Assembly: GCF_000187465.1 (NCBI RefSeq)
Contig: NZ_GL732439.1
Span: forward strand, 1,324,682 to 1,388,681
DNA: 64,000 nucleotides
From: Streptococcus infantis ATCC 700779
Lineage (GTDB): Bacteria; Bacillota; Bacilli; Lactobacillales; Streptococcaceae
Direction: 5' to 3'
The stretch's first letter is position 1; each line of letters starts with the position of its first letter. Below, piece by piece: positions 8,623 through 18,412 of this stretch. The notes under the pieces are model-generated. The model was not told the origin of the DNA, made no database searches, and worked only from the letters and a program-made list of their open reading frames with translations. Made by a program: the position numbers and the translations under genes.

Positions 8623-9052
8623 TTTTTGCCTCATTTTCTAAACGTGTTAGCCAAGCTTGGCAACCAGTTAAAACTCGATCGTAAGTTTCATCAAAATCAC
8701 CTGTATACCATGGATCAGGAACACCCTCAGAAGCAAATGCCTCTAGCTTGTGTTGTTGGTCTTGAGGACACATTCGAGTCAAATCTAGAAGATTGGACTC
8801 GTCCATCCCAATGACATAATCAAAATATTCAAAATCACCCTTAGAAATTTGCTGTGATGTTTTTGATGAATCGTAAGGAATCTCGTGAGCTTTAAAAATT
8901 TTCTGAGTTCCTTTGTGAATTGGATTGCCATGTTCCCAAGAAGAAGTTGCTCTACTTTCAATCTCATAATCATCGGTTAAAGATTTCATAACAAATTCTG
9001 CCATAGGACTACGGCAAATATTACCAAGACATACAAAAACAACTTTCTTCAT
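8615..9052 (-). CDS. Low-molecular-weight protein tyrosine phosphatase
   Basis: A 145-aa cytoplasmic phosphatase. The P-loop CLGNICRS (Cys8 to Arg14, CX5R) and the general-acid Asp in DPWY (Asp113-Pro114) are intact. Members of this family dephosphorylate tyrosine-phosphorylated proteins, in some bacteria the capsule kinases; the target here is unknown. It is co-transcribed with the MORN gene and follows yajC after a modest terminator. Confidence 0.92.
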   Translation of the reverse strand: MKKVVFVCLGNICRSPMAEFVMKSLTDDYEIESRATSSWEHGNPIHKGTQKIFKAHEIPYDSSKTSQQISKGDFEYFDYVIGMDESNLLDLTRMCPQDQQHKLEAFASEGVPDPWYTGDFDETYDRVLTGCQAWLTRLENEAKNG

Positions 9053-9074
9053 TATTGTTCCTCATCTTCATAGA

Positions 9075-9102
9075 AAAAGGGGTATGAGATCCACCCCGTT
9101 TT
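9075..9102 (-). terminator. Weak terminator between yajC and the phosphatase gene
   Basis: GGGGT (9079-9083) pairs with ACCCC (9093-9097) around a 9-nt loop, with a U tract following on the minus strand. The short stem suggests partial read-through. Confidence 0.6.
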
Positions 9103-9430
9103 ATTCTTCAATCGCGCTTTCACCATCAACAACTGTACCTTCTGACGTAACAGCCTCTTTAAGTGGCAAGACAGATTTGATAGCTCCAAGTTCAAAAGTC
9201 AAGTAAACTCCGTCTACATCAAGTACGATCGTTCTGTTTTCGGTATCAACTTCATCAACTGTACCGTATAAACCACCGATAGTAATGACTTCATAGCCTT
9301 TTTGAAGCTTGTTCAAGCTTTCCATACGCTTTTGCGCTTGTTTCTTTTGAGAACGTTGCATAAAGAACATCAAGGCGAACATACCTACAAGCATGATTAA
9401 AAATGTTAAATTTGGACTAATATTTTCCAT
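9101..9430 (-). CDS. yajC: Preprotein translocase subunit YajC
   Basis: A 109-aa protein with one N-terminal membrane segment (about 8-25), the basic QRSQKKQAQKRM stretch and a small cytoplasmic beta domain (GYEVITIGGLYGTVDEVD). YajC associates with the Sec translocase. It sits between tkt and the phosphatase gene with its own promoter. Confidence 0.93.
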   Translation of the reverse strand: MENISPNLTFLIMLVGMFALMFFMQRSQKKQAQKRMESLNKLQKGYEVITIGGLYGTVDEVDTENRTIVLDVDGVYLTFELGAIKSVLPLKEAVTSEGTVVDGESAIEE

Positions 9431-9462
9431 AGTATTTTCTCCTTTGTATTTTACATAGGACT

Positions 9463-9491
9463 ACTATATCAAATTTCAACTACTTTTACAA
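9463..9491 (-). promoter_or_regulatory. yajC promoter
   Basis: -35 TTGTAA (9491-9486), 17 bp, -10 TATAGT (9468-9463). Confidence 0.6.
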
Positions 9492-9515
9492 GGTTGTGCC
9501 TTGTTTTTATGGTTA

Positions 9516-9546
9516 TAAAAAATCAGAGTTTTCACTCTGATTTTTC
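9516..9546 (-). terminator. Terminator of tkt
   Basis: AAAAATCAGAGT and ACTCTGATTTTT (9534-9545) form a 12-bp stem with a TTTC loop, immediately after the tkt stop. Confidence 0.9.
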
Positions 9547-11523
9547 TTATTTCAAGTTGTTTACAAGTTCTACTAAGTTTTCAACTGTAAATCCATACTC
9601 TGCCAACACTTTTGAAGCTGGGGCAGATGCTCCAAAGGTATCAATACCGAGAACTGCTCCATCAAGACCAACATATTTGTACCAGTTTTGAGTCGCTCCC
9701 ATTTCAACCGCCACACGGCGACGAACTGCGTTTGGTAGGATTTCTTCTTTGTATGCGGCATCTTGTGCATCAAAGACATCCGTAGATGGCATGCTAACTA
9801 CGCGAACTTTTCCACCTTGACTTGCCAATTCTTTAGCAGCTGAAACAGCTAGGTTCACTTCTGAACCTGTTGCAATCAAAATCGTGTCAAAGTCTGCTGC
9901 ATTTTCATAGACAACATAAGCACCTTTCGCAACCTTATTAAAGTCAGTTCCTTCCTCAACAGTCAAGTTTTGACGAGTCAAGACAAGGGCAGTTGGTGTT
10001 TTCTCACTCTTCACTGCGAGGTACCAAGCTGCTTGAGTTTCACGCGCATCTGCTGGACGGAAAACGTTGAGATTTGGAATCGCACGAAGTCCTGCCAAGT
10101 GCTCAATTGGTTCATGAGTTGGTCCATCTTCACCAACTGCGATTGAATCGTGAGTAAAGACATAGGTTACAGGAAGACCTTGTAGAGCTGACAAACGAAC
10201 TGCTGCTTTAAGGTAGTCTGAGAATACGAAGAAAGTTCCACCGTAAACTCGAAGTCCACCGTGAAGAGCCATTCCGTTCAAGACAGTACCCATTGCAAAT
10301 TCACGGACACCAAACTGGATATTACGGTTCAAGCGATTTGCATCGTCCTGAAGTCCGTCAGTTTTGATGTAAGTCATATTTGAATGAGCAAGGTCAGCTG
10401 ATCCACCAAGGAAGGTTGGCAATTTAGCAGCCACTATATTTAAAGCATCCTGGCTTGAGTTACGAGTTGCTTGAGAGAAGCCATTTTCTAAAGCTGGGAA
10501 ATCTTCTGGAGTCAATTCAACTGGATCGCGTCCGTCGATAATGGCTTCCACTTCTGCAACAAGCTCTGGGTGAGCTTCTTTATAATCTGCAACTAGTTTT
10601 GTCCATGCTTCATATGCTGATGCACCTCGGTCCGCAACATTTTCTTTGAAATCAGCATAAACTTCTGCTGGGATTTCAAATGGTTCGTAGTCCCAACCAA
10701 GTGCTTGACGAGTTGCAGCAGTTTCGTCTGCACCAAGAGGAGCACCGTGTACAGCATTAGTTCCTTGTTTGTTTGGCGAACCATAACCAATAACAGTTTT
10801 CACTTCAATTAAAGATGGTTTCCCTGAAGCCTTAGCTTCTTCAATAGCTGCTTGAATAGCTTCTAAGTCTGTCCCATCTTCTACCAAGGCTGTATGCCAA
10901 CCGTAGGCATTGTAACGATCGCGAACACTCTCTGTGAATGAATCTTTTGTCTCACCGTCCAAGTTGATATCATTTGAATCATAGAGAACAACCAATTTGT
11001 CAAGTTTCTGTAAACCTGCATAAGAAGCAGCTTCACTTGATACACCTTCCATCAAGTCACCATCTCCACAGATAACATATGTATAGTGATCAAAGATGTT
11101 ATAACCTTCGCGGTTATACTTGGCTGCAAGGAAACGTTCTGCTTGTGCAAAACCTGTCGCAGTCGCAATCCCTTGTCCTAGAGGACCTGTTGTTGCATCA
11201 ACCCCTGCTGTATGACCAAATTCTGGGTGACCTGGAGTTTTAGAACCCCATTGACGGAAGCTCTTCACTTCATCCATGCCCACATCTTCAAATCCAGAAA
11301 GGTGAAGAAGGGCATAGAGAAGCATTGATCCGTGACCCGCTGAAAGAATAAAACGGTCGCGGTTGATCCAGTTTGGTTGAGCTGGATTGATACGAAGTTC
11401 TTTAGTGAAAAGGCTGTAAGCCATCGGTGCTGCACCCATTACCACCCCTGGGTGACCTGAATTAGCTTTATTAATAGCATCAATACCCAAGAAACGAATA
11501 GCATTAACAGATAGATTTGACAT
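9547..11523 (-). CDS. tkt: Transketolase
   Basis: A 658-aa thiamine-diphosphate enzyme of the non-oxidative pentose phosphate pathway that transfers two-carbon units between sugar phosphates. The TPP-binding GDGDLMEG is at 153-160, the substrate His in NSGHPG is near 21-26, and the Pyr domain carries EDGPTHEP. Length and motifs are normal. It is transcribed alone; an extended -10 lies at 11559-11551. The pneumococcal orthologue has been called recP. Confidence 0.96.
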   Translation of the reverse strand: MSNLSVNAIRFLGIDAINKANSGHPGVVMGAAPMAYSLFTKELRINPAQPNWINRDRFILSAGHGSMLLYALLHLSGFEDVGMDEVKSFRQWGSKTPGHPEFGHTAGVDATTGPLGQGIATATGFAQAERFLAAKYNREGYNIFDHYTYVICGDGDLMEGVSSEAASYAGLQKLDKLVVLYDSNDINLDGETKDSFTESVRDRYNAYGWHTALVEDGTDLEAIQAAIEEAKASGKPSLIEVKTVIGYGSPNKQGTNAVHGAPLGADETAATRQALGWDYEPFEIPAEVYADFKENVADRGASAYEAWTKLVADYKEAHPELVAEVEAIIDGRDPVELTPEDFPALENGFSQATRNSSQDALNIVAAKLPTFLGGSADLAHSNMTYIKTDGLQDDANRLNRNIQFGVREFAMGTVLNGMALHGGLRVYGGTFFVFSDYLKAAVRLSALQGLPVTYVFTHDSIAVGEDGPTHEPIEHLAGLRAIPNLNVFRPADARETQAAWYLAVKSEKTPTALVLTRQNLTVEEGTDFNKVAKGAYVVYENAADFDTILIATGSEVNLAVSAAKELASQGGKVRVVSMPSTDVFDAQDAAYKEEILPNAVRRRVAVEMGATQNWYKYVGLDGAVLGIDTFGASAPASKVLAEYGFTVENLVELVNNLK

Positions 11524-11550
11524 AGAATTTCCTTTCTCTTTGAGGTGATA

Positions 11551-11559
11551 AGTATACCA
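11551..11559 (-). promoter_or_regulatory. Extended -10 of tkt
   Basis: TGGTATACT on the minus strand (11559-11551), with no convincing -35. Confidence 0.5.
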
Positions 11560-11641
11560 CGCATCCTATTCTACTATTATATGAAAAAATAGATAGAATA
11601 GCAATAAAACAATTTACTATAAAATGACTCAGCCGATTATA

Positions 11642-12262
11642 CTAATCTCTAGTTACTTGATAGTAAGGTGATAGTTTTTCAAAACCTCTATCAAGTTTAT
11701 CTAGAACCTTATCTATAGTATCTTCATCGGCTACTGGAATATCAACTTTTACTAAAACCTTACGAATCTCCTGATTGGATAATTGTTGTCTTAAAAGTTG
11801 TCTATTCTCCTCAGTAGCTTGTACTCTATAGCTTTCATCGTTTTTCTGAACCCAATAATAGATTCCATCAACCACTGGGACATCCAATATTTTAGCCTGC
11901 TTTGACAAGGTAGCCTCATCTTTCTTTCTCTCTATAAAGCTGACTTCTATAGAGATTCCCCAATTATTTTGATTTCCATATAAACGAAGAGCCATCATGG
12001 GCTCTGTTACATGCCCCTCTCTCTGTAAATAAACCCAGAAATGTGGTCGTAATCTCTGCGCTTGATTCATCCATTGACTGGTTGGGTGTAAATTCCAATC
12101 GGAATGCCTAGCTTGAAAACATTCCGCTAGGTGAGTAAATGCCTTTCGCGCTTCCTGCCCTTTTTGACGCAGGTCTAGCATTTTATCCTTTTCAGCTCCT
12201 GCTTTGTCAGGATTCCGGTACTGTTCTCCTTGATAAGCAAGATAGTCCTTGAATTCTTTCAT
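11642..12262 (-). CDS. Conserved protein of unknown function
   Basis: I do not recognise a family for this 206-aa protein. It is soluble, charged, with no signal or membrane segment. The N-terminal half is helical and Gln/Arg/Lys-rich; the middle has beta-like stretches (HFWVYLQREG, NNWGISIEVSF, VVDGIYYWVQK). It lies between tkt and jag on the same strand, 51 bp after the jag terminator, so needs its own promoter or read-through. From memory a homologue sits beside the transketolase gene in S. pneumoniae. The ribosome site AAGGA precedes the ATG. Confidence 0.75.
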   Translation of the reverse strand: MKEFKDYLAYQGEQYRNPDKAGAEKDKMLDLRQKGQEARKAFTHLAECFQARHSDWNLHPTSQWMNQAQRLRPHFWVYLQREGHVTEPMMALRLYGNQNNWGISIEVSFIERKKDEATLSKQAKILDVPVVDGIYYWVQKNDESYRVQATEENRQLLRQQLSNQEIRKVLVKVDIPVADEDTIDKVLDKLDRGFEKLSPYYQVTRD

Positions 12263-12282
12263 TTGATTCCTTCTTTAGTTAG

Positions 12283-12309
12283 AAAAAATCAGGTTTTCCC
12301 TGATTTTTC
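12283..12309 (-). terminator. Terminator of the rnpA-yidC-jag operon
   Basis: AAAAATCAGG (12284-12293) and CCTGATTTTT (12299-12308) form a 10-bp stem with a U tract, directly after the jag stop. Confidence 0.88.
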
Positions 12310-12313
12310 ATTT

Positions 12314-13270
12314 TTATTCTGTGTCAACCACAACGTAACGATTTGGTTCGTCACCTTCAGAGTAACTGGTTACACCTTCCATTCGTGAGATGATGCGATG
12401 GATAATTTTACGCTCGCTGCTTGACATTGGATCTGTCATCTGACTACGGCCTTCTTCCAAAACACGTGTCGCTAATTTTTGAGCATAACTCTGCAAGACT
12501 TCTGCACGATGTTCTACATAATCATTAACGTTGATAGTAATGTAGAAGGTTTTTGAATAACGATTGTAGAGGTAATTTTGTGCCAAAAGTTGAAGAGATT
12601 TCAAAACCTTACCATGGTAACCAATGATACGGCCTGGCTCATTTGTATCAATTTGCATGTTGATAGAGCGACGGTTAGAGGTGCTAGAAATAGTTCCCTC
12701 AACATCCATATCATCGATAATCGCTTGAACATAATTGGTTACTTCTTCAACAACCTTTTCAGTGTCATATGTTGGCTCGACTTTCAAACCAAGACTTTCT
12801 AAGTCGCTACCTTTTTCAGGTTCAACCTCGTCTTGAGTTTCTTCAGGTTGCAATTCTTTTAAAACTTCAATATGGCCTGTTTCTTCTAAAATCGTGCTGG
12901 CTTCTTTATCATTCTTAAGAATTTCAGCCTTGACTTCTTCAGAGATTTCTTGGCCTTCTTCTTCAATTTTCTTGATAGCAGCAACTACATGTCCCAAATC
13001 AACGGTTGCTTCACTGACTGTTTTAACTGGATCATTTTGATCATTAATTTCTTTTGGAACGCCTTTGATCGCTTGCTGATTTGCTTTTACAACGGTTGTC
13101 TCACTGATTGCTTCGATATCAACTTGAGCTGGTTTTTTACCAAAAAGTCCAAAAAATCCTTTTTTCTCTCTCGAAACAACTTTGATATGAGCTTTCATTC
13201 TCGGAATATTTAATTCATTCAATCCATTTTGGATTGCTTCTTCAACTGTTGAACCTGTAAATAATACCAT
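12314..13270 (-). CDS. khpB: RNA-binding cell elongation regulator Jag/EloR (KhpB)
   Basis: A 318-aa cytoplasmic RNA-binding protein. It has a Jag-N domain (about 1-50), a Glu-rich linker, a KH domain with GRIIGYHGK (about residues 213-221) and a C-terminal R3H domain with the SSERKIIHRII segment. In pneumococcus it pairs with KhpA and acts with StkP in control of cell elongation. It lies 14 bp after yidC, in the conserved rnpA-yidC-jag order. Confidence 0.93.
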   Translation of the reverse strand: MVLFTGSTVEEAIQNGLNELNIPRMKAHIKVVSREKKGFFGLFGKKPAQVDIEAISETTVVKANQQAIKGVPKEINDQNDPVKTVSEATVDLGHVVAAIKKIEEEGQEISEEVKAEILKNDKEASTILEETGHIEVLKELQPEETQDEVEPEKGSDLESLGLKVEPTYDTEKVVEEVTNYVQAIIDDMDVEGTISSTSNRRSINMQIDTNEPGRIIGYHGKVLKSLQLLAQNYLYNRYSKTFYITINVNDYVEHRAEVLQSYAQKLATRVLEEGRSQMTDPMSSSERKIIHRIISRMEGVTSYSEGDEPNRYVVVDTE

Positions 13271-13284
13271 TATCAGATTTCTCC

Positions 13285-14100
13285 TTACTTTTTCTTTTTC
13301 TGTGCTTTCTTCAGAGCTTTTCTTTTCTTAGCTTCTAAATCCTTCTTAGCCTTCACATCCGCTTCACGCTCTTCAATGATTTTGAAGGGGTTGTTCAAAA
13401 GGTAAGTTTGAAATACTTGATAAGCATTTGACACCGCCCAGTAAAGAGCGACACCACTTGGAGCAGATATTGCAAAAAAGAAGATGATGACAGGCATCCC
13501 ATACATCATACCTGTCATAGCACCATTTTTCTCAGGCAAGGCTTTGTTTGAAAGCCAGCTACTGAGGAAGGTGAATAGGGCAGCTAAAATAGGTAGTACG
13601 AAAGTGGTATCAGCTCCACCTAGATTGAACCACAAAAAGTGGCCTGTCTTCAAAAAATCTACGTTTGATAAAGCTTGGAAAAGAGCCAATAGAATTGGCA
13701 TTTGAATCAAAAGCGGCCAGAAGGAAGCGGATTGCTTAATGCCTAATTCTTTAAATAATTTACGTGTTTCCTGATCTAGCTTAGTACGACTTTCCATGTC
13801 GCGACCTGGATAACGTTCGCGCAATTCTTTGATAAGAGGTTGCGCCTCTTGCATTTTTCTGGAAGCCACCATTTGTGTTTGAAAGACTGGTAACAGTATT
13901 GTTCTAATCAAAACCGTGAAAAGAATAATCCCTAAACCAATGCTGACATCAAATGACAAAAATCGAATGGTTTCAGCAAAAAAATAAACAAGGTTACTCC
14001 AAAAGTCTGCAGAATCTGCAGACACTTCACTAGTTGAACAAGCAGTCATTACCAACAAGGACAAACCTAACAAACTAGTCAATTGTAATTTCTTCTTCAC
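13285..14100 (-). CDS. yidC: Membrane protein insertase YidC (lipoprotein form)
   Basis: A 271-aa Oxa1/YidC insertase that integrates membrane proteins alone or with SecYEG. A lipoprotein signal with LLVMTAC places the lipidated Cys at 21; about five membrane segments follow, including the one carrying the conserved Arg of the hydrophilic groove ([11 protein letters not shown]). The C-terminus is a basic tail ([20 protein letters not shown]) typical for ribosome contact. It overlaps rnpA by 26 bp. Confidence 0.94.
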   Translation of the reverse strand: MKKKLQLTSLLGLSLLVMTACSTSEVSADSADFWSNLVYFFAETIRFLSFDVSIGLGIILFTVLIRTILLPVFQTQMVASRKMQEAQPLIKELRERYPGRDMESRTKLDQETRKLFKELGIKQSASFWPLLIQMPILLALFQALSNVDFLKTGHFLWFNLGGADTTFVLPILAALFTFLSSWLSNKALPEKNGAMTGMMYGMPVIIFFFAISAPSGVALYWAVSNAYQVFQTYLLNNPFKIIEEREADVKAKKDLEAKKRKALKKAQKKKK

Positions 14101-14446
14101 TCTTATTTCCTTCCTGGTAAATCTTTGCTAATCTCAAAACATGAAGTAAGTTTTTTTCAATTTCTGCATATTCTAGTAGTTCAACGCCTTTTCGAGCAAT
14201 CACAACAAAATCGACATTATCAACAAGTTGATTACTATTTTGAATGAGAACATGCCGGATTCTTCTCTTGATTTGGTTTCTTGTCACAGCATTTCCTAAT
14301 TTTTTACTGACTGACAAACCTACTCGAAAATGTGTTTCATTGTTTTCTAATCGATAAATAACAAATTTTCGATTAGCTACACTTGCTCCCTTTTTAAATA
14401 TGGCGTCGAAATCTTTCTCTTTTTTTACACGAAAGCTTTTTCTCAA
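14075..14446 (-). CDS. rnpA: Ribonuclease P protein component
   Basis: A 123-aa protein that binds the RNase P RNA for tRNA 5' maturation. The RNR motif is visible in [16 protein letters not shown] place the start at TTG 14446, giving [17 protein letters not shown] at 14455-14458 is 8 nt upstream and the length matches streptococcal RnpA. The longer frame from 14509 adds 21 hydrophobic residues not found in the family. It is translationally coupled to yidC. Confidence 0.92.
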   Translation of the reverse strand: MRKSFRVKKEKDFDAIFKKGASVANRKFVIYRLENNETHFRVGLSVSKKLGNAVTRNQIKRRIRHVLIQNSNQLVDNVDFVVIARKGVELLEYAEIEKNLLHVLRLAKIYQEGNKSEEEITID

Positions 14447-14477
14447 AAATTCTACTCCATCTAATAAAACTACTACT

Positions 14478-14505
14478 ATTATACCATAATTTTTCAAAAA
14501 GCCAA
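14478..14505 (-). promoter_or_regulatory. rnpA promoter
   Basis: Extended -10 TGGTATAAT on the minus strand (TATAAT 14483-14478) with a weak -35 TTGGCT at 14505-14500. Confidence 0.6.
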
Positions 14506-14601
14506 TCATGGCAAGGTTTTAGGCTGGTTTGACTTCGAAAAAAGTAGCCATTCTTAAAAAATTTGACCAGAATCAATGAAATTTTACTAGTTTTATTAGA
14601 G

Positions 14602-14702
14602 AATACAAAACAAAAGCCACTCTTACGAGCGACTTTTGTAGGAGATTATTATGAAAAAGTTTAGGATTTCTATTAAATAAAGTTAGGAGGTCTTTATTTA
14701 AT
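14602..14702 (-). ncRNA. CiaR-controlled small RNA (csRNA)
   Basis: About 100 nt. The 5' hairpin is a perfect 11-bp stem (14692-14702 with 14672-14682) holding CCUCC in its loop. A single-stranded linker follows (about 14639-14671) carrying CAUAAUAAUCUCCU, complementary to a Shine-Dalgarno plus AUG. The 3' end is a 12-bp terminator stem with G-U pairs (14627-14638 with 14611-14622) and a U-rich tail. This architecture matches the csRNA family described in streptococci, which repress translation of targets such as comC. It sits between DUF711 and rnpA. Its + strand complement looks like two tiny ORFs with strong ribosome sites, which is a by-product of the anti-SD sequences. Confidence 0.88.
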
Positions 14703-14708
14703 GATTAG

Positions 14709-14741
14709 AGTATACACACTTATCCTTAAATTGAACTTAAA
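14709..14741 (-). promoter_or_regulatory. CiaR-binding site and promoter of the csRNA
   Basis: TTTAAG-N5-TTTAAG, the exact CiaR consensus, lies at 14741-14725 on the minus strand; 10 bp downstream is the -10 TATACT (14714-14709). The spacing matches known CiaR-activated promoters. Confidence 0.9.
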
Positions 14742-14757
14742 TCATTTTATTTTTTTA

Positions 14758-16095
14758 TTAATTTTTAAAACTATGAATTGGAGCTGGAATCTGTCCTCCA
14801 CGAGCAATGAAATCAGCCGAAGAAGTTCCATTGACTTTCATAACTGGGGCAGTTCCTAGCAAGCCACCAAACTCAATCATATCGCCTTCTTTACCCTTTG
14901 GAATGATACGAACAGCTGTTGTTTTCATATTAATAACACCAATTGCTGCCTCATCCGCAATCATAGCCGCAATCGTTTCTGCCGGGGTATCTTCTGGAAT
15001 GGCAATCATATCCAATCCAACTGAACAGATAGCAGTCATCGCTTCTAATTTCTCAAGATTTAGGGAACCATTTTGCACTGCTGCTATCATACCCTCATCT
15101 TCTGAAACTGGGATGAAAGCACCTGACAGACCACCGACTTGGTTGCAAGCCATTACTCCGCCTTTTTTTACTTGGTCATTTAAAAGAGCTAAAGCGGCAG
15201 TCGTCCCATGAGTCCCAACTGTTTCCAGTCCCATTTCTTCCAGGACCCGAGCTACTGAATCCCCCACTGCAGGAGTAGGTGCTAAACTCAAATCAACAAT
15301 CCCAAAATCAACACCTAGTCTTTCACTAGCCATCTGGCCAACTAATTGACCAATCCGAGTAATCTTGAAGGCTGTCTTTTTAACAGTTTCAGCAACTACA
15401 TCAAAGCTTTGGCCGCGAACTTTTTCTAAAGCACGTTTGACAACACCAGGCCCTGAAACACCTACATTGATAATAACATCAGCTTCACCAACACCATGAA
15501 AGGCTCCGGCCATAAAAGGATTGTCCTCAACTGCATTGGCAAAAACGACAAGTTTTGCAGCCCCCATATCTGAAAGCTCAGCTGTCTCCTTGATAATTCG
15601 ACCCATATCAGCTACAGCAGTCATGTTAATTCCTGACTTGGTTGAACCAATATTGACAGACGAGCACACTTTGTCTGTCTCGGCCAAAGCACGTGGAATC
15701 GAATTGATGAGTATTTCATCTCCTTTTTGGTAGCCTTTTTGAACTAAGGCAGAAAAGCCACCAATAAAATCGACACCAATTTCTTTTGCTGCTCTATCTA
15801 AAGCTTTGGCTAACGGTACATAGTCCCTTGCATTTGTAGCAGCACCAATTAGAGAAATAGGTGTTACTGATACACGTTTATTGACAATAGGTATACCTAA
15901 CTCAGCAGCAATTTCATCACCGACAGCCACTAAATTTGCCGCCTTAGTCGTAACTTTTTCATATATTTTATCTGCAGCCTTATCAATATCTGGATCAATA
16001 CAATCAAGTAGAGAAATCCCCATGGTAATGGTACGAATATCAAAATTCTGCTCTTCAATCATTGCAATAGTTTCGGTAACTTGTCTAATATCCAT
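14758..16095 (-). CDS. PFL-family protein, DUF711 (UPF0210)
   Basis: A 445-aa cytoplasmic protein of the DUF711 family, related in fold to pyruvate formate-lyase-type barrels; the reaction is unknown. The Gly-rich blocks [15 protein letters not shown] and [22 protein letters not shown] are characteristic. The start at 16095 (MDIRQV) has AGGAGG 5 nt upstream; a GTG two codons earlier is within that site. It follows the ACT-domain gene by 9 bp, a pairing conserved in many bacteria, suggesting a ligand-sensing partner. Confidence 0.9.
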   Translation of the reverse strand: MDIRQVTETIAMIEEQNFDIRTITMGISLLDCIDPDIDKAADKIYEKVTTKAANLVAVGDEIAAELGIPIVNKRVSVTPISLIGAATNARDYVPLAKALDRAAKEIGVDFIGGFSALVQKGYQKGDEILINSIPRALAETDKVCSSVNIGSTKSGINMTAVADMGRIIKETAELSDMGAAKLVVFANAVEDNPFMAGAFHGVGEADVIINVGVSGPGVVKRALEKVRGQSFDVVAETVKKTAFKITRIGQLVGQMASERLGVDFGIVDLSLAPTPAVGDSVARVLEEMGLETVGTHGTTAALALLNDQVKKGGVMACNQVGGLSGAFIPVSEDEGMIAAVQNGSLNLEKLEAMTAICSVGLDMIAIPEDTPAETIAAMIADEAAIGVINMKTTAVRIIPKGKEGDMIEFGGLLGTAPVMKVNGTSSADFIARGGQIPAPIHSFKN

Positions 16096-16104
16096 AAGCA
16101 CCTC

Positions 16105-16371
16105 CTAGATATTATACATAGCATCGAAAATAGCCGCGCTCTGAATATTGATTTTGACATTCAAGGTCTGGCCAAAGGCTTCAAACTCATTTCTTAGTTG
16201 AGTAAAATCATGTTTTTCATCACTGGATACTACAGCCATCATGGTGAAGAACTCATCCAAGACAGTTTGTGAAATATCATCAATATTTAATCCTAATTCA
16301 GCAATCTTAGTCGCAACACCTGCAACAATACCACCCTTATCTTTTCCAACAACAGTTATAATAGCTTTCAT
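16105..16371 (-). CDS. ACT-domain protein (UPF0237)
   Basis: An 88-aa single ACT domain (MKAIITVVGKDKGGIVAGV...), a small-molecule sensing fold usually binding amino acids. It is encoded directly upstream of DUF711 with the DUF711 ribosome site at its stop codon. A -10 TATACT at 16438-16433, just beyond the rplQ terminator, is a likely promoter for the pair. Confidence 0.9.
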   Translation of the reverse strand: MKAIITVVGKDKGGIVAGVATKIAELGLNIDDISQTVLDEFFTMMAVVSSDEKHDFTQLRNEFEAFGQTLNVKINIQSAAIFDAMYNI

Positions 16372-16432
16372 ATTGGTCCTCCATCTTTGAAATCATAGAA
16401 AAATAACCATATCTATATTTTTCTTTTTTCTC

Positions 16433-16438
16433 AGTATA
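16433..16438 (-). promoter_or_regulatory. -10 of the ACT/DUF711 operon
   Basis: TATACT on the minus strand, preceded by GTGC; no clear -35, since the upstream bases are the U tract of the rplQ terminator. Confidence 0.45.
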
Positions 16439-16451
16439 GCACATTTACTTC

Positions 16452-16518
16452 AAAAAAACTAAAAAACGCCTGCTTACGAAATTGTTCTTAAAAGAAAAAC
16501 AATTTCGTAAACAAGCGT
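16452..16518 (-). terminator. Strong terminator of the ribosomal protein superoperon
   Basis: A stem of about 20 bp (16466-16486 with 16498-16518, two mismatches) is followed on the minus strand by a T6-AG-T7 tract (16465-16452). Confidence 0.92.
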
Positions 16519-16532
16519 CTACCCTACCATCT

Positions 16533-16618
16533 TATGATGAGTGTTCCCGCTAGGACAAAAGTCCTAGCGGTAGACCAGAGCTAGACTAAGAGCACAGGGC
16601 TCCATCATCATAACACTC
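16533..16618 (-). ncRNA. Structured RNA after rplQ, resembling the L17 downstream element
   Basis: Between the rplQ stop and the terminator lies a perfect 10-bp hairpin (16547-16556 with 16561-16570). Around it are two alternative long-range pairings: 16539-16545 with 16612-16618, or 16533-16541 with 16605-16613. They share bases and cannot coexist. A conserved RNA called L17DE has been described in this position in Lactobacillales; I assign by position and structure from memory. Confidence 0.55.
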
Positions 16619-16634
16619 AACAAAATTGATGATT

Positions 16635-17021
16635 TTATACTAATTCGATGATCGCCATTGGCGCTGCATCACCACGACGTGGTTCAGTTTTAAGGATACG
16701 AGTGTATCCACCGTTACGTTCTGCGTAACGAGGTGCGATTTCTGAGAACAATTTTTGAAGTGCTGTAGTAGAAGTGTACTTATCAGTTGCTTCATCATAG
16801 TTTTCAGATGCGATTTCATTACGTACGAAAGCAGCAGCTTGACGACGTGCATGTAAATCACCACGTTTACCTAGAGTAATCATTTTTTCAACAGTTTTAC
16901 GGATTTCTTTAGCACGAGCTTCAGTTGTCACGATTGATTCATTGATCAAAAGGTCAGTTGTCAAATCGCGAAGCATTGCTTTACGTTGTGAGCTAGTGCG
17001 TCCTAGTTTACGGTAAGCCAT
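16635..17021 (-). CDS. rplQ: Large ribosomal subunit protein L17
   Basis: A 128-aa L17 with the conserved [24 protein letters not shown]-terminus (read from residue 3). It is the last gene of the alpha part of the superoperon, 11 bp after rpoA. Confidence 0.97.
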   Translation of the reverse strand: MAYRKLGRTSSQRKAMLRDLTTDLLINESIVTTEARAKEIRKTVEKMITLGKRGDLHARRQAAAFVRNEIASENYDEATDKYTSTTALQKLFSEIAPRYAERNGGYTRILKTEPRRGDAAPMAIIELV

Positions 17022-17032
17022 GTATTCCTCCT

Positions 17033-17968
17033 TTATTTATCTTTTAATCCAAGACCCAAATCAATGAGTTTGAGTTTCACTTCTTCCAAACTCTTGCGTC
17101 CAAGATTTCTTACTTTCATCATCTCTGCTTCAGATTTTTCTGTCAAATCATGCACAGTATTGATACCAGCACGTTTCAAACAGTTATATGAGCGTACAGA
17201 CAAGTCAAGTTCCTCAATCGTACGTTCCAAAATACGGTCGTCCGATTCAGTATCAGCTTCTTTCATCACTTCTGCAGATTTAGCAATCTCTGTAAGATTT
17301 GTAAACAAATCAAGATGTTCTGTCAAAATACGTGCTGAAAGCCCTAAAGCATCTTCTGGAATAATAGTTCCATTTGTCAAGATTTCAAGGGTTAATTTGT
17401 CGAAACCATCATTGCTTCCTACACGAGCAGGTTCAACTTGATAGTTAACTTTTGTAACTGGTGTATAAATAGAATCTACAGCAAGTGTTCCAACTGGGGC
17501 ATTATCTTTTTTATTTTCATCTGCAGGTACATAACCACGACCAGTGTTTACAGTCATAGTTGCTTTAAATGAAGCACCTTCTCCGATTGTAAAAAGATAA
17601 TGATCTGGATTTACGATTTCAATATCACTATCAGTTAAAATATCTCCGGCTGTCACTTCAGCAGGACCTTCAACATCAAGTTCAATAGTCTTTTCGTCTT
17701 TTACATATGATTTAACTGCAATACCTTTAATGTTCAAAATGATTTGCATCACGTCTTCGCGAACACCAGGAATTGTATCAAATTCATGTAATACTCCATC
17801 GATATCGATAGATGTAACAGCTGCTCCTGGAAGAGAAGCAAGAAGTACACGACGAAGAGAGTTACCAAGTGTTGTACCGTATCCACGTTCTAGTGGTTCG
17901 ATTACAAACTTGCCATAATCTTTATTTTCATCAATTTTTGTTATATTTGGTTTTTCAAACTCGATCAT
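17033..17968 (-). CDS. rpoA: RNA polymerase alpha subunit
   Basis: A 311-aa alpha subunit. The N-terminal assembly domain contains [20 protein letters not shown] (about 29-48); the C-terminal domain (about 245-311) carries [17 protein letters not shown] and [12 protein letters not shown] for UP-element and activator contacts. Normal length; between rpsK and rplQ. Confidence 0.97.
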   Translation of the reverse strand: MIEFEKPNITKIDENKDYGKFVIEPLERGYGTTLGNSLRRVLLASLPGAAVTSIDIDGVLHEFDTIPGVREDVMQIILNIKGIAVKSYVKDEKTIELDVEGPAEVTAGDILTDSDIEIVNPDHYLFTIGEGASFKATMTVNTGRGYVPADENKKDNAPVGTLAVDSIYTPVTKVNYQVEPARVGSNDGFDKLTLEILTNGTIIPEDALGLSARILTEHLDLFTNLTEIAKSAEVMKEADTESDDRILERTIEELDLSVRSYNCLKRAGINTVHDLTEKSEAEMMKVRNLGRKSLEEVKLKLIDLGLGLKDK

Positions 17969-18011
17969 TTAGTTACTCCCTCTTAAACGAAAAGCAGTGT
18001 AAAGGTAATGA

Positions 18012-18395
18012 TTATACACGGCGACGTTTTGGAGGACGAGCACCATTGTGTGGCACTGGAGTCACATCACGAATTGCTGTTACTTCAAGACCAGCGGCAG
18101 CAAGAGCACGAATAGCTGACTCACGACCAGAACCTGGACCTTTTACAGTAACTTCAACTGATTTAAGACCGTGTTCTTGTGCAGATTTAGCAGCAGCTTC
18201 TGAAGCCATTTGAGCAGCAAATGGTGTAGATTTACGAGAACCTTTGAAACCAAGAGCACCAGCTGATGACCAAGCGATTGCATTACCATGCACATCAGTA
18301 ATCATAACAATAGTGTTATTAAATGTAGCGTGAATATGAGCAATACCAGATTCGATATTCTTTTTCACACGACGTTTACGTGTTGGTTTAGCCAA
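18012..18395 (-). CDS. rpsK: Small ribosomal subunit protein S11
   Basis: A 127-aa S11 with [18 protein letters not shown] and the C-terminal [13 protein letters not shown]. It lies 17 bp after rpsM. Confidence 0.97.
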
Positions 18396-18412
18396 GACTT
18401 TTACCTCCTATA

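Noticed and set aside
11567..11603. CTATTCTA ... TAGAATAG inverted repeat near the tkt start as a terminator
   Set aside because: The T run is in the loop, not after the stem, so it does not have terminator form.
14651..14760. Two + strand mini-ORFs with strong ribosome sites (ATG at 14651 and 14701)
   Set aside because: They are the complement of the anti-Shine-Dalgarno regions of the csRNA on the minus strand and one runs antisense into DUF711.
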